Source: Sedimenticola thiotaurini
GTDB taxonomy: Bacteria > Pseudomonadota > Gammaproteobacteria > Chromatiales > Chromatiaceae
Length of the DNA: 43,305 bases
Assembly (NCBI GenBank): GCA_007713595.1
Contig: VMRY01000085.1
Span: 1-43,305, forward strand
Direction of reading: 5' to 3'
This document shows positions 28,940 to 37,943 of this stretch, one piece after another (position 1 is the stretch's first letter; each line of letters starts with the position of its first letter). Below the pieces are notes generated by a model. It did not search any database, had not been told where the DNA came from, and saw nothing but the letters and a program-made list of their open reading frames with translations. The position numbers were made by a program, and so were the translations under genes.

Positions 28940-30259
28940 TCAGCGCTGCTTGCTGGTATCTTCACCCCCGTGACCTGCCAGTCGTTTTAGACGTCGTACG
29001 CCGAAAAAGACTGCGCCAATCACCACAGGGATCGCAAGACCCGTACCCAGTTCCACATTGATTGGCAGGCCGGCTGATTTGGCTGCCTTCAATCCATAGC
29101 CGATTAAACCCACAAGATAGTAGCTCAGCACAACCACAGAAAGCCCTTCAACGGTCTCCTGCATTCGGAGCTGAAGATAGGCGCGTCGATCCATGGATTT
29201 CAGCAGGTCTTTGGTCTGTCCCTCCATGCTGACATCGACCCGTGTGCGTAACAGGGTGGATGCGCGGGTAACGCGCTTTGCCAATGTCTGTATCCGCTCA
29301 TTTACTGAATGACAGGTGTGCATGGCAGGGGCCAATCGACGTTCCATGAATTCATGTAGCATCTGGATGCCCTCGATACGCTCTTCACGCAGATCATCCA
29401 GGCGCTGGTGAATGATGTCGTAATAGGCGGCTGCGGCACTGAAGCGGTAACTGGTAGTGGATGAGATCTGTTCTACCTCAGCTGCAAGATGGGTGAGCTC
29501 ATCCAATGCCTGATGCTCATCTTCCAGATTGTCTATATCAACGATTTTGCTGGTCAGGTTGTTGAGCGCTTGGTCAAGTCGCCCGAGCGCTTGGCCGTAT
29601 TGCTGGGCCAGTGGGAACGCCAGTAATGCCAGTATGCGATACTGTTCCACCTCATACAGGCGCTGGATTAAACGCCCCGCCTGGCGACTGCGCAGGTTGT
29701 TGTCCTGGACCAGGAAACGGCTGAAGCCGTCGGCGTGGATGTGAAAATCGGTCCAGACCTCCGCTGCACCGCCAGCCACAGATGACCCTGTCACTGTGTT
29801 GCTGGCAAAATGGATGGCCAGCTCTTCGATCTCACTTTTTGGATAATCACACGGTAGAAGTGCCACATGAATTGCAGCAAGCAATTCGCCCGGCAGCTGT
29901 TCCAGCCACTCTTGCGGAACCTGGGTAATGGCTGGATCTTTGAAGGGCTGTGAGAAAGGCGCGGCATGAAAAAAAGTGTAAGTGGAAAACTCCGTGTGGC
30001 GTTCCCATTTAAGCCGAAACATCCCCATGTCTGCACTGTAATGCCTGGCTGTCGGGGCGGGGGGCGCCACATCAAACCGCTCACAAAGGGCTGTTATGGC
30101 TTGGCGCTCTTGGGGTAATAGAGATTCATCCGCCAGGATTGCTAAATGACTGGCCTGAACCGGGGCTGTCAATAATTCATAGGGTCTGGCATGTACTTCA
30201 TTTGCCAACTGAGTACGTAAGGGGTGGTTGGGGATGCCGACGGTCTCACCGAGTAACAT
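28940..30259 (-). CDS. DUF3422 family membrane-anchored protein
   Basis: A 439-residue protein beginning with the family pattern HPLRTQLANEVHARPYELL. An N-terminal globular region (1-200) carries LKWERHTEFSTYTFF. A helical, coiled-coil-rich middle follows (about 210-370). Two membrane helices lie near the C-terminus (VVVLSYYLVGLIGYG and LAIPVVIGAVFFGV), with a basic tail. The family has no established biochemical role. It interrupts the pncC-recA order, pointing the other way, and shares no visible operon. Confidence 0.88.
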   Translation of the reverse strand: MLLGETVGIPNHPLRTQLANEVHARPYELLTAPVQASHLAILADESLLPQERQAITALCERFDVAPPAPTARHYSADMGMFRLKWERHTEFSTYTFFHAAPFSQPFKDPAITQVPQEWLEQLPGELLAAIHVALLPCDYPKSEIEELAIHFASNTVTGSSVAGGAAEVWTDFHIHADGFSRFLVQDNNLRSRQAGRLIQRLYEVEQYRILALLAFPLAQQYGQALGRLDQALNNLTSKIVDIDNLEDEHQALDELTHLAAEVEQISSTTSYRFSAAAAYYDIIHQRLDDLREERIEGIQMLHEFMERRLAPAMHTCHSVNERIQTLAKRVTRASTLLRTRVDVSMEGQTKDLLKSMDRRAYLQLRMQETVEGLSVVVLSYYLVGLIGYGLKAAKSAGLPINVELGTGLAIPVVIGAVFFGVRRLKRLAGHGGEDTSKQR

Positions 30260-30437
30260 ACGCTAAGTGCCCTGAGATCTGGATATTGAACTTGTCAAAG
30301 GCTAATTGTACCCATATTACTTGAGTAAATCGGCACCCAGCGTCGTTGTGCGGGGATATTAATGGTCATTATGGAAAAATATTACACATTTTGTAGAACT
30401 GACTCATGACTTGAGCCTGAGTCTATGTAATAATGGA

Positions 30438-30452
30438 GAACATCAATAGAAC
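30438..30452. promoter_or_regulatory. GAAC-N7-GAAC direct repeat upstream of recA
   Basis: Two GAAC words separated by exactly 7 nt lie 46-60 nt before the recA ATG. This is the layout of the alphaproteobacterial LexA box (GTTC-N7-GTTC on the other strand). I do not find a CTGT-N8-ACAG box of the enterobacterial type in the same gap. It may be the SOS operator here or a coincidence. Confidence 0.3.
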
Positions 30453-30497
30453 ATTCAGGTTGGCAGATGACCGCCGATCTTCAAACCGGGGGAACAT

Positions 30498-31532
30498 ATG
30501 GACGATAATCGTAAAAAGGCTTTGGGTGCAGCGCTGAGTCAAATTGAGAAGCAGTTCGGTAAAGGTGCTGTCATGCGCATGGGCGACGGTACTGCCATAC
30601 GCAATATTGAAGCGATCTCAACCGGATCACTCAATCTGGATATCGCGCTGGGTATTGGTGGCGTGCCCAAAGGACGGGTTATTGAGATCTATGGACCTGA
30701 ATCATCCGGCAAGACCACACTCTCCCTGCATATAGTGGCGGAGTCCCAGAAAAAGGGCGGGACAGCGGCATTTGTCGATGCAGAACATGCATTGGATCCG
30801 CAATATGCCGAAAAACTGGGTGTCAATGTCGATGAGTTGCTGGTATCCCAGCCTGATACCGGTGAGCAGGCGCTGGAGATTACCGATATGTTGGTCCGCT
30901 CTGGTGCGGTGGACGTAGTCGTCGTCGACTCGGTTGCCGCTCTTACACCAAAAGCGGAGATTGAAGGTGATATGGGTGATACCCATGTTGGCCTGCAGGC
31001 CCGACTGATGTCACAGGCCCTGCGTAAACTAACGGCCAATATCAAACGCTCAAACTGTATCGTCATCTTTATCAACCAGATTCGTATGAAGATCGGCGTT
31101 ATGTTTGGTTCGCCAGAGACCACTACCGGTGGTAACGCCCTGAAATTCTATGCCTCTGTACGCCTGGATATCCGCCGTACCGGTGCCATCAAGAAAGGCG
31201 ATGAGGTGGTGGGTAACGAGACCAAGGTTAAAGTGGTTAAAAACAAAGTGGCACCGCCTTTCAAGCAGGTCAATTTTGAGATCCTGTATGGTGAGGGCAT
31301 CTCACGGGAAGGTGAATTGATCGACCTTGGTGTGCAGTACGGATTGGTTGAAAAATCGGGTGCCTGGTACAGCTATAACGGTGACCGCATTGGCCAAGGC
31401 AAAGACAATGTGCGGAACTTCCTGAAAGAGAATCGGGATATCGCCCAGCATCTGGAGGAGCAGATTCGTGACCAGGCCTTCCCCAAGCTGGATGCACAGC
31501 CTGATGCACCAGAGGTTGAGATTGAGGCCTAG
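30498..31532 (+). CDS. recA: Recombinase RecA
   Basis: A 344-residue strand-exchange ATPase and LexA coprotease. It opens with [23 protein letters not shown]. Walker [14 protein letters not shown], Walker [11 protein letters not shown], and the DNA-binding loop region with [21 protein letters not shown] are all present. The C-terminal tail is acidic (DAPEVEIEA) as usual. The start has a strong GGGGGA ribosome-binding site. recX begins 2 nt after the stop, so both are on one transcript. Confidence 0.98.
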   Translation: MDDNRKKALGAALSQIEKQFGKGAVMRMGDGTAIRNIEAISTGSLNLDIALGIGGVPKGRVIEIYGPESSGKTTLSLHIVAESQKKGGTAAFVDAEHALDPQYAEKLGVNVDELLVSQPDTGEQALEITDMLVRSGAVDVVVVDSVAALTPKAEIEGDMGDTHVGLQARLMSQALRKLTANIKRSNCIVIFINQIRMKIGVMFGSPETTTGGNALKFYASVRLDIRRTGAIKKGDEVVGNETKVKVVKNKVAPPFKQVNFEILYGEGISREGELIDLGVQYGLVEKSGAWYSYNGDRIGQGKDNVRNFLKENRDIAQHLEEQIRDQAFPKLDAQPDAPEVEIEA

Positions 31533-31534
31533 GT

Positions 31535-31984
31535 GTGTCTGACCGGTCGGAACTTGAGCAGGCGGCTATACGCCTGCTTACAAACCGAGAACACAGTCGT
31601 CTTGAGTTAAGCAGAAAGCTGCAATCCCGTTGCGATGATCGCAACTTGCTCAGTGAAGTATTGGATGACTTGGAGCGTAGTGGTTACCTGAGTGATGATC
31701 GTTTTACTGAGCTCTATGTGAATTATAGAAAGCAGAAGGGATTTGGGCCGATTCGTATTCGTCAGGAGCTGCAGGAGCGTGGGATCTCAACCGATCTTAT
31801 TTATGCCTGGCTAGATAGTAGGGATCATCAATGGCTTGAATTACTGGAAGAATGCAGCCGGAGAAAATTTGGTGATGCCTCTCCCGGTGATTTTAAAGAG
31901 CAGACAAAGAGAGCTCGATTTTTGGAGTATCGTGGTTATCCTTCTGAGCTTATTCGAAGTTATTTGTGGGGTAATGACTTTTAA
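31535..31984 (+). CDS. recX: Regulatory protein RecX
   Basis: A 149-residue helical protein that binds RecA filaments and limits their growth. Family patterns are LLTNREHSRLELSRKL near the N-terminus, LERSGYLSDDRFTELYV, and GPIRIRQELQERGIS, the three-helix RecX repeats. The start is GTG 31535, 2 nt after recA, so translation is likely coupled to recA. The size is normal for gammaproteobacteria. Confidence 0.94.
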   Translation: MSDRSELEQAAIRLLTNREHSRLELSRKLQSRCDDRNLLSEVLDDLERSGYLSDDRFTELYVNYRKQKGFGPIRIRQELQERGISTDLIYAWLDSRDHQWLELLEECSRRKFGDASPGDFKEQTKRARFLEYRGYPSELIRSYLWGNDF

Positions 31985-32154
31985 CTATCCAGCATCAATT
32001 TGCCCTTTGATTAGGGCCCCCTTCTGCTCCACCTCCCTCCCTCGTTATAAAAGCACTTCTCTGTATTAATACATTCCCTGAGGAATCGTGGTAATCAGCA
32101 GATTGCATGCGCAATTCAGTATAAATTTCTGCCTTTGTTACTATACTCGTGCTA

Positions 32155-35100
32155 ATGTCGATTTATAGTTATAACCTACCTATAAACCTCAATGTCGAAG
32201 AGGAGAATAGTTTGCAACTACCTGCACTCTCGCTGGAGCAATATAAGGACATAATAGAAACAACCCTGGATGGCGTTTGGTTATTGGATGTAGAAGGACA
32301 TACGCTGTTTGTTAATCAGAGTGTGGCGTTAATGCTGGGATACAGTCAGCAGGAGATGGCAGGTAAGCCACTGCTCCAATTTATTGACAGCTCATCGCGT
32401 GGGCAGGCGCTGAGTTGTTTTCAGCGCAGTAAAAGTAGCCACAAAGAAGAGTGTGAATTTAGGTTTAGCCGTAAAGATGGGACATCGCTTTGGGCGCTAT
32501 TCATCTCAGCCCCTCTGTTTGAACGAGGTGTGTTGTCCGGCACCATTAATCTACTTATAGATTTCACAGAGCGTAAGATGCTAGAGCGGGCTGCCCAGTC
32601 GAGTGAGGCACTTTACCGAAGAATATTTCAGACGGCCAGTGTCGGTATTCTGGAACAGGACATATCAGCATTGCTGGAGTGGATTGGAACACTGGAACAG
32701 CAGTCACTAAAAGAGCCCGATCAATTATTCATCAACAATCCTGAACTGATTTCCATTGCTGCAACAAAAATAATTATTACCCGTGCCAACCCTGCCGCTG
32801 TCGATTTGTTTAATGCGAAGCATGAAAGCCAGTTATTGGGGCCTGTGAGTCGTCTTATTCCTGTGAGCAGCTACAGAACATTCAAGAATGCACTTGTTGA
32901 GTTTATACAAGGCTCGCGCAAGATTGAGATAGAGATTTCACTGTATGGTTTCACCCGTCGATTTATACAGGCGCTGGTTAAAGTCCAGGTTCCTGAAGAT
33001 AAGGCAGACCCCCTTCTTGTTAGTATTATTGATATAACCAATCGAGTTGAGCTTGAGGGGGCACTTCGTCAAAGTGAAGAGCGGTTTCGCGATTTTGCTG
33101 AGACGGCAGCGGACTGGTTTTGGGAGATGGATAAGGAGCTTCGTTTTATCTATCTTTCTGGGCGTGTTGAAGAAGTACTCGGTTTATCGCCGGCTGAGTT
33201 ATTGGGTAAGACCCGCGCTGAGGCGCACGTGGGACAAATCTACGAAGGAGAACAGTGGCAAGAGCACATAAGGAGAATGCGAAGACATGAACCCATATTA
33301 TCCGTTGAGGTTGCCTGGACTCGTCCAGATGGTGGGAAACGTTTTATTCGTCTCAATGGAAAGTCAAAGACGGGCCCGGATGGTGAGTTTCTTGGGTATC
33401 GTGGTGTTGGTTCTGATCTGACCGGCGTTAAGATGTTAGAGCTTGAACGACAAAAAGACGCCGCATTCCGTAATGCAGTCATTGAGAAGGCAGCTGAAGG
33501 CCTTTGCGTCTGTCATTCTACTGAAGTATTTCCTTATCTGCAGTTTACCCTCTGGAATAACCGGATGACTGAGATTACGGGGTACACACGTGATCAGATC
33601 AATCAGAAAGGTTGGTATCAAACGCTTTATCCCGATCCGGATATTCAAGCACGTGCGGCAGAACGCATGTGCATGATGCGTGAAGGAGATGATTTGCGTG
33701 GTGAAGAGTGGAGTATAACCCGGGCAGATGGCAGCCAGTCTGTTATTAGTATATCTACTTCAGTGATACCCTCTGTGGATTCAACGCCGAGTGTTCTGGC
33801 CTTAATTCAGGATGTAACAGCAAGACGGAAAGAGCAGGATGCGATTCTTGAGGTTGCTAAAGGCGTCTCAGCAGAGAGTGGCGTAGGTTTCTTCAAGATG
33901 CTACTGCAAAATCTGACTCCCGCATTGGGTGGTTTTTTTGCATTTGTTGGAATGTTAGACGTTGCTGAACCTGGCCGCATAAATACGCTGGCTGTTTATA
34001 ATGCAAATACCTCCGAAGATAATTTCAGTTACTTAATTGAACATACACCCTGCGCCACTGTTACTTCCGGCCAGTACTGTATCTATACAGAACGTGTTGG
34101 TGAGATTTTCCCATTAGATCGTGGACTTGTTGAGCGTCATGCAGAGGGCTATGCCGGTGCTCCTTTAGTAGATTCAAAAGGGAATCCACTTGGACTGTTG
34201 GTGGTGCTGTTTAAAAGGCCTATCGAGAATCCGCAATATGTTGAGTCGATTTTACGTATCTTCGTCACACGTGCCTCATCAGAGTTAGAGCGCAACAAAA
34301 CCGAACAACGAATTATTGAAGAACGAAAACGCTTTCAGGATTTTGCTGAGATTGCCTCAGATTGGTTCTGGGAGATGGACTCAGAGTTGCGGTTTAGCTA
34401 TTTCTCGGATCGTGTGGAAGAGACTATTGGCATTCCTGCCACTACGCTTCTTGGTAAAACACGGCGGGAAATGATTGCTGAGGGAAATGAACAAAGTAAT
34501 TGGGAACGACACCTGAAGCAGTTGCAAGAGCACCAGCCATTTCGTGACTTTGATTATAGTTTTGTTCGGCCCGATGGTGACAAAGTCTATGTGCGTGTCA
34601 GTGGTACACCACTATTTGACGATTCGGGTGAATTCAAAGGATACCGCGGGATCGGTTATAACCTGACCAAGGAAGTTGAAGGCAGGCAAGCGGAAAGGCG
34701 ATTACAAGATCGATTGCACGATGCAATGGAGAGTGTCCCGGGTGGCGTTATTCTGTTTGACAGCGAAGATCGCATGATTCTCTGTAACAGCGCATACCGT
34801 AATTCAGTTAAAGAGATTAGCGCATTGCTGCGGCCCGGATTATTGTTTAAAGAACTGAATCATGCCTTAGCTACTGTTGGATTGATCGATCTTGAAGGGT
34901 TAAGTATAGAGGAGTGGGTTGAAAAGAGTGAGCGCATGCACAAGGAGAAACGGCCTTTTGTTTTAAAGGTTAAGAATGACCGCTGGATTGAGGTGCTTGA
35001 GTTTACCACCCAGGAAAAGGGTACCTTGATTATCCGTATGGATATTACCGAGCGGATGAAAACTCAAAAAGCACTTAAGGCAAGTGAGAGTCGCTACCGT

Positions 35101-37095
35101 ACCCTTATTGAGCAGGCGGCTGATGGCTTGATTGTCACAGATGCTAACGGTGTGATAACAGATTGCAACAGATCAACTCAGCTCATGCTTGGTTATACGG
35201 TTGATGCGCTACTCAATCATCATCTTGAAGAGTTTATTTATTCAGAGGAGCATGATGAATATCAAGCGCAACGTGATCAAGTTCATCGAAAAGGATCATT
35301 GATCATACAACGCAGAATGGTCTGTCATGATGGCAGGGCTTTGCCTGTAGAAGTGAGTGCCCGGTCGCTCCCGGATGGTGGTATACAGGCCCTGATACGT
35401 GACATATCAGAGCGGCTGCTCTCGGAAGAGCGCTTGCGCTTGTCTGCGACTGTTTTTGAAAGCACCAGAGAAGGAGTGCTCATTACTGACGCTGAGGGAA
35501 ATGTCACGGCGGTAAATAGCGCCTTTACTGAGATTACCGGCTACACCGAAGCCGAAGTGAGCGGAAAAAATCCCAGCCTACTCAAATCGGGAAAACACCC
35601 GGATGCTTTTTATGATGAGATGTGGGCGGCAATAAATAAGGCTGGGTACTGGCGAGGCGAACTATGGAATCGTCGAAAAAATGGCGAAGTTTATCCTGAA
35701 TGGCAGACGATCAGTACGGTCCGTGATCAACAGGGAAAGTTGACTAACTATGTAGCAGTATTTTCTGATATCAGCGATATCAAGGAATCAGAGAGTCAGT
35801 TGGAATATCTCGCACATCATGATCCGCTGACAGAGCTTCCAAATCGATTGCTATTTACTGCGCGTCTTGATCATGCGCTGGAGCGCGCCAGAAGAGACGG
35901 AACTTGTCTTGCCGTCCTCTTCATTGATCTCGACCTGTTCAAAAATATTAACGATAGCCTTGGTCATCCTGTAGGCGATGAACTGCTGCAAAAGGTCTCT
36001 CTTCGGTTAAAGCAGCAACTGCGTGATGAAGATACCGTAGCTCGCCTGGGTGGTGATGAATTTACCGTGCTGCTGGAGCAGCTACCCAATCAGGAGAAGG
36101 CAGGCAATATTGCTTCCAAGCTGGTGCTCAGTCTTAATACACCCTTTGTAATTGAACAGCATGATCTGCACATTACTGCCAGTATTGGCATCAGTATCTT
36201 TCCCAATGATGGGGATACAGCGGCAATGCTTCTGCGTAACTCGGATGCCGCCATGTATCAGGCCAAGGCACTGGGACGAAATGGCTATCAATATTACACG
36301 GAGGAGATGACCTCATCTGCGGTGAAGCGTGTGTTACTTGAAAATAGCCTCCGCCAGGCGATTGCACTGAATCAGTTTGTAGTTTATTACCAGCCTAAAT
36401 TCTCATTAAGTGATGGCAAGCTTATCGGGTCAGAGGCGCTGATCCGTTGGTTGCATCCAGATATGGGGCTCGTTCCGCCGGATAATTTCATCCCGCTGGC
36501 AGAAGATACGGGCCTGATTGTGCCCATTGGTGCCTGGGTTTTGAATACGGCCTGCAGACAGATCAAGGCGTGGCAGGAGCAGGGTTTGGCAACGGGTACG
36601 GTTGCAGTAAACCTCTCGGGTCAGCAGTTGCAGCGCGGTCATCTGGTCTCAACAGTTAAAGATGCACTGGAAAGTTCCGGTTTGGATGCCTCACTGTTGG
36701 AGCTGGAGATTACTGAAAGTTTTATTATGGATCAGGCTGATAAGGCAATTCAGGTGCTGGGAGAATTGCGGGCGCTAGGTGTGACACTCTCAATTGACGA
36801 TTTTGGTACAGGTTATTCGTCACTCTCCTATCTGAAGAAATTGCCTATTAATAACCTGAAGATTGATAAATCATTTGTACGCGATATTCCACATGATCCA
36901 AATGATGAGGCAATTGCCCGCGCGATTATCTCGCTGGCGGCTAATATGCAATTGGATGTCATCGCCGAAGGTATTGAGACGGAAGATCAACTGAATTTTC
37001 TACGTCGTGAAGGGTGTGGGTTTGGACAGGGGTATCTTTTCAGCCCGCCGGTTACCGCAGATGACTTTGAAATCTATATAAAGGAACGCTCATAG
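32155..37095 (+). CDS. Multi-PAS/GAF diguanylate cyclase-phosphodiesterase (GGDEF-EAL)
   Basis: A protein of about 1646 residues without predicted membrane segments. Domains by position counted from 32149: PAS at about 30-145, 150-300, 306-422, 440-555; GAF at about 580-715; PAS at 729-840, 855-965, 979-1090, 1098-1210; GGDEF at 1225-1385; EAL at 1395-1640. GGDEF is intact (1301-1305), with the inhibitory I-site RDED five residues before it (1292-1295). EAL is intact (1429-1431), with DDFGTGYSSLSYL at 1550. Both cyclic di-GMP synthesis and breakdown are therefore possible. The start is uncertain: GTG 32149, ATG 32155, or TTG 32212, which alone has a good AGAGGAG site. The gene lies between recX and alaS, which are adjacent in many relatives. 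Confidence 0.95.
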   Translation: MSIYSYNLPINLNVEEENSLQLPALSLEQYKDIIETTLDGVWLLDVEGHTLFVNQSVALMLGYSQQEMAGKPLLQFIDSSSRGQALSCFQRSKSSHKEECEFRFSRKDGTSLWALFISAPLFERGVLSGTINLLIDFTERKMLERAAQSSEALYRRIFQTASVGILEQDISALLEWIGTLEQQSLKEPDQLFINNPELISIAATKIIITRANPAAVDLFNAKHESQLLGPVSRLIPVSSYRTFKNALVEFIQGSRKIEIEISLYGFTRRFIQALVKVQVPEDKADPLLVSIIDITNRVELEGALRQSEERFRDFAETAADWFWEMDKELRFIYLSGRVEEVLGLSPAELLGKTRAEAHVGQIYEGEQWQEHIRRMRRHEPILSVEVAWTRPDGGKRFIRLNGKSKTGPDGEFLGYRGVGSDLTGVKMLELERQKDAAFRNAVIEKAAEGLCVCHSTEVFPYLQFTLWNNRMTEITGYTRDQINQKGWYQTLYPDPDIQARAAERMCMMREGDDLRGEEWSITRADGSQSVISISTSVIPSVDSTPSVLALIQDVTARRKEQDAILEVAKGVSAESGVGFFKMLLQNLTPALGGFFAFVGMLDVAEPGRINTLAVYNANTSEDNFSYLIEHTPCATVTSGQYCIYTERVGEIFPLDRGLVERHAEGYAGAPLVDSKGNPLGLLVVLFKRPIENPQYVESILRIFVTRASSELERNKTEQRIIEERKRFQDFAEIASDWFWEMDSELRFSYFSDRVEETIGIPATTLLGKTRREMIAEGNEQSNWERHLKQLQEHQPFRDFDYSFVRPDGDKVYVRVSGTPLFDDSGEFKGYRGIGYNLTKEVEGRQAERRLQDRLHDAMESVPGGVILFDSEDRMILCNSAYRNSVKEISALLRPGLLFKELNHALATVGLIDLEGLSIEEWVEKSERMHKEKRPFVLKVKNDRWIEVLEFTTQEKGTLIIRMDITERMKTQKALKASESRYRTLIEQAADGLIVTDANGVITDCNRSTQLMLGYTVDALLNHHLEEFIYSEEHDEYQAQRDQVHRKGSLIIQRRMVCHDGRALPVEVSARSLPDGGIQALIRDISERLLSEERLRLSATVFESTREGVLITDAEGNVTAVNSAFTEITGYTEAEVSGKNPSLLKSGKHPDAFYDEMWAAINKAGYWRGELWNRRKNGEVYPEWQTISTVRDQQGKLTNYVAVFSDISDIKESESQLEYLAHHDPLTELPNRLLFTARLDHALERARRDGTCLAVLFIDLDLFKNINDSLGHPVGDELLQKVSLRLKQQLRDEDTVARLGGDEFTVLLEQLPNQEKAGNIASKLVLSLNTPFVIEQHDLHITASIGISIFPNDGDTAAMLLRNSDAAMYQAKALGRNGYQYYTEEMTSSAVKRVLLENSLRQAIALNQFVVYYQPKFSLSDGKLIGSEALIRWLHPDMGLVPPDNFIPLAEDTGLIVPIGAWVLNTACRQIKAWQEQGLATGTVAVNLSGQQLQRGHLVSTVKDALESSGLDASLLELEITESFIMDQADKAIQVLGELRALGVTLSIDDFGTGYSSLSYLKKLPINNLKIDKSFVRDIPHDPNDEAIARAIISLAANMQLDVIAEGIETEDQLNFLRREGCGFGQGYLFSPPVTADDFEIYIKERS

Positions 37096-37156
37096 GGCGG
37101 CAGCTTTTTGTTTCTGAGTAGAGCCTAAATCCTTGCTTTCCACAGTTTGATATCAG

Positions 37157-37183
37157 TCCGCCGTCCCGGAGAGTGGCGGCGGA
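37157..37183. terminator. GC-rich hairpin between the GGDEF/EAL gene and slyD
   Basis: TCCGCCG and CGGCGGA arms with a 13-nt loop lie between convergent genes. No T-run follows on either strand, so intrinsic termination would be weak. Confidence 0.35.
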
Positions 37184-37204
37184 TCAATGTCTTGGTGTTG
37201 TTGA

Positions 37205-37723
37205 CTATTTCAGTTCGACGGCCATACTCTTCTTGTGCTCTTTTTCGTAGATCTCATCCATATTCTGGACCTGGCCTGTTCTCAGCTCCTCTTCGACAGC
37301 ATCCCTTACCTCAACAATCACTATGTCCATCAGAATGGTGACGCCAGCGAGAGGAGGGTTGGCGTCGACCACTACGCTCTCATCATCTACCTTGACGATT
37401 GTAACGACGACATCGGTATCGTCGCGCCGGGTTCGGAACTGACTGCCGACCTGAGGTTCGCCTTCAACCTTGAATTTGTCACGTGGAATAATCTTGATTA
37501 AACGCTCGTCAGTCTGGCCATAGGCCTGTTCAGGCGTGAGTGTAACTTGCAGCCTTTCGCCTATAGATTTGCCGTCCAGTGCAGCTTCAAGTGCAGGGAA
37601 GACCCCCCCCTTGCCCTGAATGAAAGAGATCGGGTCACCGTTGTCCGAAGTATCCAGCAGATTACCGAGCTGGTCTTTCATGGTGTATTCGATAGTGACA
37701 ACTTTATCTTTGCTGATCTGCAT
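37205..37723 (-). CDS. slyD: FKBP-type peptidyl-prolyl isomerase SlyD-like
   Basis: With ATG 37723 (AAGG 7 nt upstream) the protein has 172 residues; a longer frame to 37786 adds an unconserved 21 residues. The FKBP domain is interrupted by the IF (insert-in-flap) chaperone domain, as in SlyD. Signatures are VVTIEYTMKD, DTSDNGDPISFIQGKGGVFPALEAALDGK, the IF region with ERLIKIIPRDKF, and NPPLAGVTILMDI. The C-terminus is short and lacks the His/Cys-rich nickel-binding tail of E. coli SlyD, so the protein is closer to the tail-less members. It would catalyse prolyl isomerisation and assist folding in the cytoplasm. Confidence 0.88.
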   Translation of the reverse strand: MQISKDKVVTIEYTMKDQLGNLLDTSDNGDPISFIQGKGGVFPALEAALDGKSIGERLQVTLTPEQAYGQTDERLIKIIPRDKFKVEGEPQVGSQFRTRRDDTDVVVTIVKVDDESVVVDANPPLAGVTILMDIVIVEVRDAVEEELRTGQVQNMDEIYEKEHKKSMAVELK

Positions 37724-37943
37724 CTGCTTGCCTTGGTCATATAGCAATAAAGCGGCCATATTACGGTGGATTGAGTTGATGGCCAAGTCGAAAGGCAGTT
37801 AAGGGAACCGACTTCATGAAATGTGGGCAGAAAATTCACACTCTATTTGTCCTGACTGATTGATTTACGTAGAATTGCAGGTGACAACACCAGCACTTCT
37901 GCCTAATATCCACCATTTCGTTCAATCACAAAGCCTAGCCTGT

